Assembly: GCA_023423975.1 (NCBI GenBank)
Contig: JAFAEO010000004.1
Span: forward strand, 124,001 to 188,000
Source: Pseudomonadota bacterium
GTDB lineage: Bacteria; Pseudomonadota; Gammaproteobacteria; Burkholderiales; Burkholderiaceae_B
Reading direction: 5' to 3'
DNA length: 64,000 nucleotides
Within the stretch, counting starts at the first letter, position 1. Every line of letters begins with the position of its first letter. Of the stretch, positions 8,696 to 17,076 are shown in pieces. The translations under genes were made by a program, and so were the position numbers. The notes beneath the pieces were generated by a model. It did no database searches, was not told the origin of the DNA, and worked only from the letters and a program-made list of their open reading frames with translations.

Positions 8696-11005
8696 TCACG
8701 CATCTGAATCGACAATAATGTCCGGAGGGACAAACGCCCGAACCTGCCCTGGCTGCGGGCCCAATCGTTCAATTTGCACCTTCGCCAATTGTCCACTACA
8801 CCCTTGCGACAGGGCTGACGTTGGTAAATCTGTCGTTAACACATTGGGATTGCCATGACGACATTCAGGCCGCTGGGCACGCGGATCCACGGGATCGTAC
8901 CAGGCGCCTGTGGGCAGCTGCACGACACCGGGCATGAGGTCTTCCGACAGCCTGGCTGCGGCATGACAACTGCCATGTTCGTTATAGAGACGGATCAGGT
9001 CACCATCCACAATGCCGCGCGCTGTGGCATCTACAGGGTTGAGGGAGCACACTTCACGTCCGTGGACTTTTTGCGAAGCGCTGTATTTTCCATAATCCAG
9101 CTGACTGTGCAGCCGGGTACTCGGCTGGTTGGCAATCAACCATAGCGGAAATTGCTCTGTCGGTATCACCTTTTTGGTTAACCATGTCGGGTAGCCGGGA
9201 CAATCTGGATAGTGAAAGCTTGCAATCCGCTCCGAGACAATCTCGATCCTGCCGCTGGGTGTTTGCAGAGGGTACTGGGCCGGATCCTGGCGAAAGCGTC
9301 TTAATATACCGCCATCATCCGGCGTTTTTTGCAACTCAAGGCGACCCTTTTCCCAGAACTCATCGAAATCCGGTAATTTCTGCGCAGCAGTCTGGTTGTC
9401 TTTCTGTGTTTCGCTATATATCCAGCGCAACCAATCCATGGCGCTGCGCCCTTCGGTGAAGGCCTGTTCGCAGTCCAGGCGTTTTGCGAGCTCGGAAAAA
9501 ATCTCATAATCGTCTTTCGATTGGGCAAACGAAGGCGCGACGCGCTTCATGGCGATGAGCAACGCATCGGTCTTGGTCACGCCAAGATCATCACGCTCTA
9601 GCGTCATGGTACTGGGCAGCACGATATCGGCATGCCGTGCAGTAGCCGTCCATGCTATTTCATGCACAATAATCGTTTCCGGACGCCTGAACGCATCGCG
9701 CAATCTGGCCAGTTGTTGATGATGATGGAAAGGATTGCCACCCGCCCAGTAAACCAGCCGTATATCCGGATAACGATAAACAGCACCGTTGTAGTCAAAT
9801 TCCTGCCCAGGATTGAGCAGCATATCGCTTATCCTGGCCACCGGAATGAAGTCTCTTACCGCATTTTGTCCTTGCGGCAGCGAGGCAAAGCGCAATTGAT
9901 TATCGATCTTGCCATAATGCGCCACGGTGCCCAGCGCGTAACTATAGCCTCCTCCCGGCAACCCTATCTGCCCCAAGACTGCTGCCAACACCAATCCCAT
10001 CCAAACGGGTTGTTCGCCATGTTCAGCACGCTGCAACGAATGAGATACGGTGACAAGCACCCGGCCTTTTGCCAGCCGACAAGCCAGTGCGCGAATCGTG
10101 TTTGCGTTGACACCGGTAATTTGTTCGGCCCATTCCGGACTCTTTGGCTGTTGGTCATCCTTACCAAACACATAATCCTGGAACTGCTCCCACCCGACGC
10201 AATATTGCGCCAGAAACGACGAATCATGCTTGTCCGTGGTGACCAGTTCATGCACCAGCGCCAGCATCAGCGCGACATCTGTGCCCGGACGTATCGGAAC
10301 CCATTGCGCATTGATCTGCTCGGGCAGATCGCAACGCAGCGGACTGACATTGATGAAATGACACCCTCTGTGACTGGCCGCTTGCATGGATGACGGCTCA
10401 ATATGATGAGTGATGCCACCACTGGCAACCATGCTGTTTTTGATGGCCATGCCGCCAAACGAGATGACACAGTCCGTATATTGCTCAACTTGTGCCCAGG
10501 TAACCCCGCGACGCGTAGCGTCATCATAAGAGCCTAGTATGTGCGGAAAAAGTACCGTTGAGGCACCTGCGCTGTAAGAATTGACAGAGCGGACATAGCC
10601 CCCAGTGCATATATTGAGAAATCGGTGCACCTGGCTTTGAGCGTGATGAAAGCGCCCCGCGCTGGACCAGCCATAGGATCCGCCAAAGATCTGCTGGGGC
10701 CCGTAGTCCTGGCGAACCCGACGCAACTCGGTGGCAATCAGATCCAGCGCACGCTCCCAACTGACGGCAACAAAACTATCGTTGTTCCGATCTGCCCCGC
10801 TTACGGGACCCTTTTCCAGCCAGCCTTTGCGCACCATGGGCTGCGTAATTCGGGCCGAATGGTCCAGCGTATCTGTGAAATTGCCCAGCATGGGACTGGG
10901 ATTGGGGTCGCCTTCGAACGGGCGAACATCAAGGCCCGCGTTGCCCGGGCTTGCATAAAAGGCGCCCCAGTGCGAACTATGTAAAATAGAAGTTTTTCCA
11001 GCCAT
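8696..11005 (-). CDS. Molybdopterin-dependent S/N-oxide reductase, BisC/TorA type, cytoplasmic
   Basis: A 769-residue member of the DMSO reductase family. The N-terminus (MAGKTSILHSSHWGAFYA) has neither a Tat signal nor the Cys motif for an iron-sulfur cluster, as in E. coli BisC, so it should act in the cytoplasm. The segment NSYSAGAS (about 142-149) supplies the serine ligand of molybdenum that defines the DMSO/TMAO/biotin sulfoxide reductase branch. FGGMAIKN, YWAGGNPFHHHQ and the C-terminal MGD-binding part (WLIANQPSTRLHSQLD) are also typical. Likely substrates are sulfoxides or N-oxides. It is the last gene of the minus-strand operon that holds a thiol dioxygenase, 224 bp after the Bug receptor, so a sulfoxide is the better guess (inference). 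Confidence 0.88.
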   Translation of the reverse strand: MAGKTSILHSSHWGAFYASPGNAGLDVRPFEGDPNPSPMLGNFTDTLDHSARITQPMVRKGWLEKGPVSGADRNNDSFVAVSWERALDLIATELRRVRQDYGPQQIFGGSYGWSSAGRFHHAQSQVHRFLNICTGGYVRSVNSYSAGASTVLFPHILGSYDDATRRGVTWAQVEQYTDCVISFGGMAIKNSMVASGGITHHIEPSSMQAASHRGCHFINVSPLRCDLPEQINAQWVPIRPGTDVALMLALVHELVTTDKHDSSFLAQYCVGWEQFQDYVFGKDDQQPKSPEWAEQITGVNANTIRALACRLAKGRVLVTVSHSLQRAEHGEQPVWMGLVLAAVLGQIGLPGGGYSYALGTVAHYGKIDNQLRFASLPQGQNAVRDFIPVARISDMLLNPGQEFDYNGAVYRYPDIRLVYWAGGNPFHHHQQLARLRDAFRRPETIIVHEIAWTATARHADIVLPSTMTLERDDLGVTKTDALLIAMKRVAPSFAQSKDDYEIFSELAKRLDCEQAFTEGRSAMDWLRWIYSETQKDNQTAAQKLPDFDEFWEKGRLELQKTPDDGGILRRFRQDPAQYPLQTPSGRIEIVSERIASFHYPDCPGYPTWLTKKVIPTEQFPLWLIANQPSTRLHSQLDYGKYSASQKVHGREVCSLNPVDATARGIVDGDLIRLYNEHGSCHAAARLSEDLMPGVVQLPTGAWYDPVDPRAQRPECRHGNPNVLTTDLPTSALSQGCSGQLAKVQIERLGPQPGQVRAFVPPDIIVDSDA

Positions 11006-11229
11006 TTGATCTCTCGGATATATTTCAGCAACAACGCATCAGCACAACACTGGCTTTGCCTTGCGGACCTGCAACACGACGTTCGGTCAGCCCAGACCGC
11101 CGGATGGAGTAATCGGCGCGCGGCCATTGCAACAGCCCTCGCGTAGATTGAAGATATCTGCCTGCCATGCCCAGGGATAACCGTCGGGTATCCAGTCTGC
11201 CGGGTTGGCACGCGACAGGCAGTTTGCTG

Positions 11230-12204
11230 CTATTTAATCGTAATGTGATTGTCAGCGATGATTTGTTTATACAAGGCGACATCTTTTGCGCTGCTTTGCT
11301 TGAACATCTGATGATCTTCAAACGACGGCACCTGCGCAAACTGAAACAAATGCTCGGCCATCTGAGGCGACGCAAGCACCTTCCGGGACGCACTGGCGTA
11401 GGCTTGGATCAATTCAGGCGGCGTGCCCTTGGGGGCGAACAGGCCGTACCAATTCGAGGTTTTCAACTGAACGCCCTGTTCTGCAATGGTTTTCACGTCT
11501 TTGAGCGCCGGTATATTCATTCTATCGACAACCGCCAGCGCCTTGAGCCGCCCATCCATGACGGCAGGAAAAACAACGCTGTCATACTGAAAATCAATGC
11601 GGCCGGCCAGCACATCGTTCATGGCTTCCCCCGATCCCTTGTAAGGAACATGCAACGCCTTTACGTCCAGCTGCTTGACCAGCAAAAGCGCCTGCAGGTG
11701 CGTCAGAGTGCCCAGACCGGCAGAGCCGTACGTCAGTTTTCCGGGGTTTTCTTTTGCATACTTGACCAGATCCTGTAACGTGGATCCCGGAAAATCCTTA
11801 CGCGCCGCCACCAGGCCGATAGAGGCAGTCAATTTGGCTATCGGCTCGAAATCATGAACCGGGTCATAATTGACCTTGCGCAAAAAGGGAGTAATGGTCA
11901 CGACACCGGTAGGCGCCAGCATCAACGTATTGCCATCGGGCTTTGCCCGTGCAACCGCCTGAGCGCCGATGGCGCCGGATGCACCGCCCTTGTTCTCCAC
12001 CACGACAGGCCTGCCCAGTTCTTTACCCATGGCATCCGCAAACAACCGGGCAAGATTGTCTGCATTACCACCTGCCGGATACGGCACAACCATCTTGACT
12101 GGCGTGGCGGCGACCGCCAGTTGAGCACTCGTCAGCCCGCCCAAAGCGGACAGGAAAAGCGCTGCGGAAATACATAATTTTTTTTGAAATGATAGCTTTC
12201 GCAT
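11230..12204 (-). CDS. Bug/TctC-family periplasmic substrate-binding protein
   Basis: A 324-residue receptor. The start at 12204 (MRKLSFQKKL) is preferred to the in-frame start 27 bases upstream because AAAGGAGAC precedes it and a normal signal peptide follows directly (hydrophobic to about residue 32, ending LAVAATP). Family motifs are VKMVVPYPAGGNADNLARL, GASGAIGAQ and VPYKGSGEAMNDVLAGRID. It lies 23 bp after the crotonase gene, inside the operon with CoA-activating enzymes and a thiol dioxygenase. The ligand is therefore probably the carboxylate that this operon degrades. TctA/TctB partners are absent. Confidence 0.9.
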   Translation of the reverse strand: MRKLSFQKKLCISAALFLSALGGLTSAQLAVAATPVKMVVPYPAGGNADNLARLFADAMGKELGRPVVVENKGGASGAIGAQAVARAKPDGNTLMLAPTGVVTITPFLRKVNYDPVHDFEPIAKLTASIGLVAARKDFPGSTLQDLVKYAKENPGKLTYGSAGLGTLTHLQALLLVKQLDVKALHVPYKGSGEAMNDVLAGRIDFQYDSVVFPAVMDGRLKALAVVDRMNIPALKDVKTIAEQGVQLKTSNWYGLFAPKGTPPELIQAYASASRKVLASPQMAEHLFQFAQVPSFEDHQMFKQSSAKDVALYKQIIADNHITIK

Positions 12205-12227
12205 CAATGTCTCCTTTGATAATTGAA

Positions 12228-12965
12228 TCATGTTCCGGTATATACGGGCTCGCGTTTCTCACGAAAAGCCATCATGCCCTCCTGCTGATCGCGACTCTCC
12301 CGCACAACGTTGAGTTCACTCATAGCCCGGGCCATGGTCTCAGACGGCCCATGCGCCAGCACATCACGATTGACAAAACGTTTAAGCGTCTGAAGCACAA
12401 GGGGAGATGCCCTGGACAGTTTCTCGGCCTTTTCAAGCGCCGCAACCACCTGCTGACCGGCCGGCACCACACGATTGACCAGACCCACCTCGTAGGCGCG
12501 CTGTGCGTCAAGAATCTCGCCACATAAAATGACGTCCATCGCCACTTTATGCGCGATTCTGCCGGCCAGGCCGGCGATCATGCCGCCGGTAAAGCCCAGC
12601 TTGGCCTCGGGGTAGGAAAATTTGCTGTTATCAGCAGCAATGGCCAGGTCGCACATCATGTGCAACACCAGGGAACCGCCGACAACCCAACCGGCAGTGG
12701 CGGCGATAATCGGCTTATCGGTCTGTATGCCGACTGTCGGGATGCAGCGCCATAGCTCCGGCAGATTGCTCACGTCTGCCCCGGCTGAAAATGCCTTGTC
12801 CCCCGCCCCGGTGATGACCGCGACCCGCTGATCCGATGCCTCAAATTCGGCAAAGCCGGCCTGCAATGCCAAGGCGGTTTCCTTGCAAATGGCATTGTGT
12901 TTTTCGGGGCGGTTAATCGTAAAAAGACTAACTTTCCCATGCTGTTCAATCGTAACGACGCTCAT
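12228..12965 (-). CDS. Enoyl-CoA hydratase/isomerase (crotonase) family protein, atypical active site
   Basis: A 245-residue crotonase-fold protein: SLFTINRPEKHNAICKE at the N-terminus, FSAGADVS for the first oxyanion-hole strand and GGSLVLHMMCDLAIA for the second. In classical hydratases the second segment reads GGGCELAMMCD, with a catalytic Glu. Here that position is Val, while the second Glu is kept in YPEAKLG. It may thus be an isomerase, a hydrolase or a C-S/C-C lyase and not a plain hydratase. It sits between an ADP-forming acyl-CoA synthetase and a Bug receptor with gaps of 24 and 23 bp, so it works on the CoA ester made by its neighbours. Confidence 0.85.
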   Translation of the reverse strand: MSVVTIEQHGKVSLFTINRPEKHNAICKETALALQAGFAEFEASDQRVAVITGAGDKAFSAGADVSNLPELWRCIPTVGIQTDKPIIAATAGWVVGGSLVLHMMCDLAIAADNSKFSYPEAKLGFTGGMIAGLAGRIAHKVAMDVILCGEILDAQRAYEVGLVNRVVPAGQQVVAALEKAEKLSRASPLVLQTLKRFVNRDVLAHGPSETMARAMSELNVVRESRDQQEGMMAFREKREPVYTGT

Positions 12966-12989
12966 TGCTTTATCTCCTGTTCTATAAAT

Positions 12990-15101
12990 TTATTCAATGC
13001 GTGCCCTGGCATCCACTGCCACGCACCCCTGCCCGTCCAGCCGGACCTTCAACGGGTTGATTTCTATTTCAAAATCCAGGTCCGTCAGGCGTGCTGCAAG
13101 CAAACTCAGGCGGTGAATCGCCTGTGCCACGGCTGCCACATCCAGTGCCTTGCGGCCCCGATATTGCTTGAACAAGACGGCGATTTTCAGCGATTCGAGC
13201 GCACGCCTTGCGGTGCCCGCGCTAACTGGCGCAGGCAAGATCACCATGTCTTTCAATAATTCCACCAGGATTCCGCCGCTACCCACGATGACTTGCGGAC
13301 CAAACTGCGGATCGTTTCGGGCTCCAATGATCAGCTCCAGTTCCCCATGCTCCATGGACTGCAGCGAAAACCCGTCGATTACCGCCAACGGCAGTGTCTG
13401 CCGAATACCGTCGAGCATGGTGGTGAGCGCCTGCTCCAATTGTGTGGTTGATTGGATATCCAGCACCACGCCGCCGACATCCGATTTGTGGACGATTTGC
13501 GCGGAGACCACCTTGGCCACCAGCGGAAAGCCCACCGATTCAGACAACGCCAGCGCCGAGGCAATATCGCTCGCAAACGCTTCCTTGTTCACAGGCAGGC
13601 CAAAAGCGGCAAGCAACTGCTTTGAATCGGCTTCATTCATCTTGCCCCGGTACCCGCCGATGTCGGGCAAATCACCTGGAATCGTTATGACATCCGGCTC
13701 TTCGTATTGCGACCAGCTTTGCCAGGCGCTTAGCGCATCGACGGCCTCGCGCAAGGTATTGGTAAAGGGAATACCTTGTGAAATCAAGGATTGGCGTGCG
13801 CTGTCGGCCGCCTGCCCCGGCAGCATGACAACCAGAAACGGTTTTTGCGTCGTGCTCGCACCGGCCAGCAGCCTATCTGTGGTGTTCAGGACAGAAGGGG
13901 CCGTCGTGAGCACAAACAAGCCAACATCCACCTGCTTGTCAGCCAATACAATGGCTGCTGTTATTTCGGAAATGGCATCCGAGTCCAGTACATCGTGCCT
14001 GCGCCCGCCCAGGTCTATCGGGTTGTGCGCCTGGCCTGGAGAAAAATAGTCAGTCAACTGGGTGCGGGTCTGTTCACTGAATTCAGACAGCGGCAGTTTG
14101 GCTTCAGACAACCTGTCGGCAGACAATGCGCCGCCACCGCCGGAGGTGGTCACTACGGTCACATTGTCGATTTTCTTTCCGGGATACCTGGACATGCTTA
14201 AGGCCAGCAGGAACATGGCCATGGGATCGTCCATCAAAATCACGTTCTGGCTTTTGCATATAGCTTCCAGAGTCGCGTAATCGCCCGCCATACTGGCTGT
14301 ATGCGAAAAGGCTGCTTTGCTTCCTTCTTCTGTTTTTCCGGCTTTGACAGCCAGAATCGGCTTATTCATTTTTCGGGCCAGCGCGGCCAGTGCAACAAAT
14401 CGCTGCGGCGATTTCACGCCTTCAATATAAGTACAAATAACCGAGGTGTGCTCGTCATGAATCAGCATCTCCAGGAAATCGCATAGTTCGAGATCCGCCT
14501 GATTGCCAATGGAAAAGCAATGGCTAAAGCCAATCCCCTGGGAATGCGCCTTGTCAAACAAGGTTCCCATTAACGCGCCACTTTGGCTGATAAAACCGAT
14601 AGGGCTTCTGATCAGATGATCCACATTCAGCGCTGGCGACGAACATAATACAAGTTCGTTGGCCGGGCTGATCAGGCCCAGGCAATTGGGGCCGATCAGG
14701 CGCATATTGCCACGACGGGCAATCTGGACAATCTCGTTTTCAAGCGCGGCGCCTTCAGGACCTGCATCGGAAAATTTCGAGGTAATGATAATGGCGCACT
14801 TGACGCCTTTTTCTGCGCACTTTGTTATTTCGCCTTTGATTTTCTCTGTCGGCAACGCCATGATCACCATATCCGGAACATCCGGCACGGCGGTAATGTC
14901 CGCAAATGTCTTGATATCAAATAGCGATTCCCGACCGGGATTGATCGGGTAGATTGTCCCCTTATAGCCGTGCCTTATCAATGTTTTGTACAGTCGACCG
15001 CCAAACTTGGTTTGATCTTCGGATGCCCCAATGACTGCAACAGATTTCGGGTTAAGCAGCATTGCCAGGTCTGATGTTTGATTCATTATAAAAAATTCCA
15101 A
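12990..15101 (-). CDS. Acetate-CoA ligase (ADP/NDP-forming) family acyl-CoA synthetase
   Basis: A 703-residue fusion of the alpha and beta parts of NDP-forming acyl-CoA synthetases. The order is a CoA-binding Rossmann domain (NPKSVAVIGASEDQTKFGG), ligase-CoA domains with the phosphohistidine loop AAFSHTASMAGDY, and a C-terminal ATP-grasp domain (FPLVAKVVS, HKSDVGGVV, ending FEIEINPLKV). It forms acyl-CoA from acid, ATP and CoA, reversibly. The start may be 15086 (MNQTSD), with GGA ten bases before it. It lies between the thiol dioxygenase and the crotonase. An operon with both this ligase and a CoA-transferase suggests two acids to activate, or a dedicated donor cycle (inference). Confidence 0.9.
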   Translation of the reverse strand: MEFFIMNQTSDLAMLLNPKSVAVIGASEDQTKFGGRLYKTLIRHGYKGTIYPINPGRESLFDIKTFADITAVPDVPDMVIMALPTEKIKGEITKCAEKGVKCAIIITSKFSDAGPEGAALENEIVQIARRGNMRLIGPNCLGLISPANELVLCSSPALNVDHLIRSPIGFISQSGALMGTLFDKAHSQGIGFSHCFSIGNQADLELCDFLEMLIHDEHTSVICTYIEGVKSPQRFVALAALARKMNKPILAVKAGKTEEGSKAAFSHTASMAGDYATLEAICKSQNVILMDDPMAMFLLALSMSRYPGKKIDNVTVVTTSGGGGALSADRLSEAKLPLSEFSEQTRTQLTDYFSPGQAHNPIDLGGRRHDVLDSDAISEITAAIVLADKQVDVGLFVLTTAPSVLNTTDRLLAGASTTQKPFLVVMLPGQAADSARQSLISQGIPFTNTLREAVDALSAWQSWSQYEEPDVITIPGDLPDIGGYRGKMNEADSKQLLAAFGLPVNKEAFASDIASALALSESVGFPLVAKVVSAQIVHKSDVGGVVLDIQSTTQLEQALTTMLDGIRQTLPLAVIDGFSLQSMEHGELELIIGARNDPQFGPQVIVGSGGILVELLKDMVILPAPVSAGTARRALESLKIAVLFKQYRGRKALDVAAVAQAIHRLSLLAARLTDLDFEIEINPLKVRLDGQGCVAVDARARIE

Positions 15102-15193
15102 ATGTCATTCATGTTTATCTATTCCTGCACCTTTGCCGGTGCGTCCCGCATCTTCCATAACCGGCGCAATCGTTCAGGTTTTATTCTGTGTGA

Positions 15194-15799
15194 TCAGGCT
15201 CGCGCGCCAGACCACAGATTGCTCGACAAATGCGAAGAATAGCCGGAAATAAACGCCTTGCTGTTGGCTGTTCCCGGGTAAAAAACATGTCTTGAGATGC
15301 GGCCGATATTTCCGCCATACAGATGAATACTGATAGACGTTTTATCCTGGAAAGCGTTGCTCACCTGATGGATGTCACCAATAGCCGGCGACACACAAGC
15401 GATCTGTCCCTGTTGCAGAACTGTGGGTTCGCCAGAAGCCACAAGCGCGTTCTGCTCGTTCAAGGCAAAGTGTTGCTCGGTCTCTGCACCCCGCAACATC
15501 CCGATCACGCCCCATACCGTATGGTCATGCACCGGCGTTGTCTGTCCCGGTCCCCATACGAAACTGACCAGTGAGAACCTGTCCAGAGGATCGCCATATA
15601 AGAGATACTGTTGATAGAACTCGGGATGCGGCCGGGCAAACTCGTCGTCCAGCCAGTCATCTGTTTGCACCAGCTCGGACATAATCTGTCCGGCGCGCTC
15701 AAGCAATCGGGCCTCGGGCCGTGCAGGCTCCTGTACCAGCAGGGTCAAGTTTTTTACAGCTTTCAGTAAAGTGTCTTTTTGCATCGTCGTTGTATTCAT
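15194..15799 (-). CDS. Thiol dioxygenase, cupin; 3-mercaptopropionate/cysteine dioxygenase family
   Basis: A 201-residue non-heme iron cupin. The iron ligands are His91 and His93 (PVHDHTVWG) and His144 (GDIHQV). The Ser-His-Tyr triad is Ser157-His159-Tyr161 (SISIHLYGG). YQQYLL (about 62-67) puts Gln where animal cysteine dioxygenase has its carboxylate-binding Arg, the feature of the Gln-type enzymes that prefer 3-mercaptopropionate. The product would be 3-sulfinopropionate, or cysteine sulfinate if it acts on Cys. I chose the ATG at 15799, which overlaps the stop of the CoA-transferase gene as TGATG, with AGGAAG upstream. The tight coupling links thiol oxidation with CoA transfer. Confidence 0.88.
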   Translation of the reverse strand: MNTTTMQKDTLLKAVKNLTLLVQEPARPEARLLERAGQIMSELVQTDDWLDDEFARPHPEFYQQYLLYGDPLDRFSLVSFVWGPGQTTPVHDHTVWGVIGMLRGAETEQHFALNEQNALVASGEPTVLQQGQIACVSPAIGDIHQVSNAFQDKTSISIHLYGGNIGRISRHVFYPGTANSKAFISGYSSHLSSNLWSGARA

Positions 15800-16968
15800 C
15801 AGGCCCACTTCCTTTGCCCAAGAAAGTCTTCAACTCGCTCATTACTCTCGCCTTTTTCCGGCGGATCCAGCCGTACCGGCAGGTTTTCGCCATTGATCCG
15901 CACAGGTGAAATAAAGGTGTTGGTTGTAGCGCCGTTGGGCAAGGTGATCTCCTGCACCCACTGCATATGCTTGACCTGCGGATCACGCAATGCCGTTTCG
16001 TAATTATTTATCCGGGCATGAGGCACGCCCCGTTCGCGACAAGCGTCAATCCAGTAGTCGGTGTCCCGGGTGGTGAATGACTCTTCGAGCAGCGTCTTGA
16101 GCGCGACCTGGTTTTTGGCCCGGTCCAGGGTACTGGCAAACCGGGCATCGGTCAGCAAGTGAGGCATGTTCGCCAGCTCGCATACGCTTTGCCATAATTT
16201 CTGATTGCCGGCAGCAATCACAAAATGACCGTCTTTTGAACGGAATGCTTCGTATGGTGCATTTCTCGGATGGGCCGCACCCAGTTTCAGCGGATTTTTG
16301 CCGGTGCCAAAGTACTCACTGGTCTGCAATGCCGCGATACCCAAGGTACACCCGAACATGGGCACATCAATGCGGCTACCGCCCTGCCCGTTTTTTACTT
16401 TGATGATGGTAGCGGCAATCGTAAATGCGGCATACAAGCCAGAGGCGAAATCGGAGACGGGAACGCCGCATTTGACCGGGCCGCCGTCTGCTTCGCCTGT
16501 GACGCTCATCACGCCAGCGGCCGCCTGAATTGTCAGATCAAAGCCACCTTCGTTGGCACGCGGCCCCTCCTGTCCAAAGGCAGAGATTGAACAGTACACC
16601 AGGTCAGGGTGATCCGTCTTGAACGAATCTGCACCCAGACCAAGCCTGTCCATGACGCCAGGGCGATTGTTTTCAATCAGCACATCGGCACGCAGGACAA
16701 GCGCTCTGGCCAGTTGCTGGTCTTGTTCGTCTTTCAGATTCAGAGTCATGGAACGCTTGTTGCGATTGAGCGATGCAAAATTTTCGCTGAATCCATCTGT
16801 GATCGGCGGCCATTGACGCAAGGAGTCGCCATCTGGCGGTTCGATCTTCAGCACCTCTGCTCCCATGTCCGCCAGCAGCATGCCGCAGAAGGGCCCGGCA
16901 GCGACACTGCAAAACTCAACAACTTTCAAACCATGCAACGGAAGATCAGAGTAAGTACCAGTAGCCAT
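15799..16968 (-). CDS. CaiB/BaiF class III CoA-transferase
   Basis: A 389-residue family III CoA-transferase. It has the N-terminal Rossmann segment LKVVEFCSVAAGPFCG, the CoA-binding region NRNKRSMTLNL, and the catalytic Asp173 in CGVPVSDFASGLYAA that forms the acyl anhydride. AGGAATTT precedes the ATG at 16968; the in-frame start further upstream adds residues without homology. It is the first gene of the minus-strand operon and is divergent from an IclR gene. Because it is translationally coupled to a thiol dioxygenase, a reasonable role is succinyl-CoA-dependent activation of 3-sulfinopropionate, as known for a class III enzyme of Variovorax paradoxus. That is inference from context. Confidence 0.9.
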   Translation of the reverse strand: MATGTYSDLPLHGLKVVEFCSVAAGPFCGMLLADMGAEVLKIEPPDGDSLRQWPPITDGFSENFASLNRNKRSMTLNLKDEQDQQLARALVLRADVLIENNRPGVMDRLGLGADSFKTDHPDLVYCSISAFGQEGPRANEGGFDLTIQAAAGVMSVTGEADGGPVKCGVPVSDFASGLYAAFTIAATIIKVKNGQGGSRIDVPMFGCTLGIAALQTSEYFGTGKNPLKLGAAHPRNAPYEAFRSKDGHFVIAAGNQKLWQSVCELANMPHLLTDARFASTLDRAKNQVALKTLLEESFTTRDTDYWIDACRERGVPHARINNYETALRDPQVKHMQWVQEITLPNGATTNTFISPVRINGENLPVRLDPPEKGESNERVEDFLGQRKWA

Positions 16969-17020
16969 ACATAAATTCCTAGTGCCTAATGCACATTCAT
17001 TAAAAAGCCAGTCAGGCAAA

Positions 17021-17058
17021 TTCTAATTCGTTCTAATTTCTGTACCTATTTTTCTAAT
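17021..17058. promoter_or_regulatory. Three helically phased TTCTAAT repeats in divergent promoter
   Basis: TTCTAAT occurs at 17021, 17031 and 17052, that is with start-to-start steps of 10 and 21 bp, about one and two helical turns. They lie between the CoA-transferase start and the divergent iclR start, so a dimeric or tetrameric IclR protein could bind them on one DNA face and control both directions. Confidence 0.4.
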
Positions 17059-17076
17059 ATATGGAACTCTTTGTTA

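Noticed and set aside
9632..10393. Long open frame (253 codons) on the plus strand
   Set aside because: It is antisense to the well-supported molybdopterin oxidoreductase and shows no family motif or ribosome site.
11006..11229. 224-bp gap in the operon considered as a lost gene or second promoter
   Set aside because: No protein similarity that I recognise in any frame and no clear terminator or promoter; left as spacer.
15194..15799. Reading the cupin as an ordinary cysteine dioxygenase of amino acid metabolism
   Set aside because: Gln at the substrate position and coupling to a CoA-transferase fit a mercapto-acid better, though this needs assay data.
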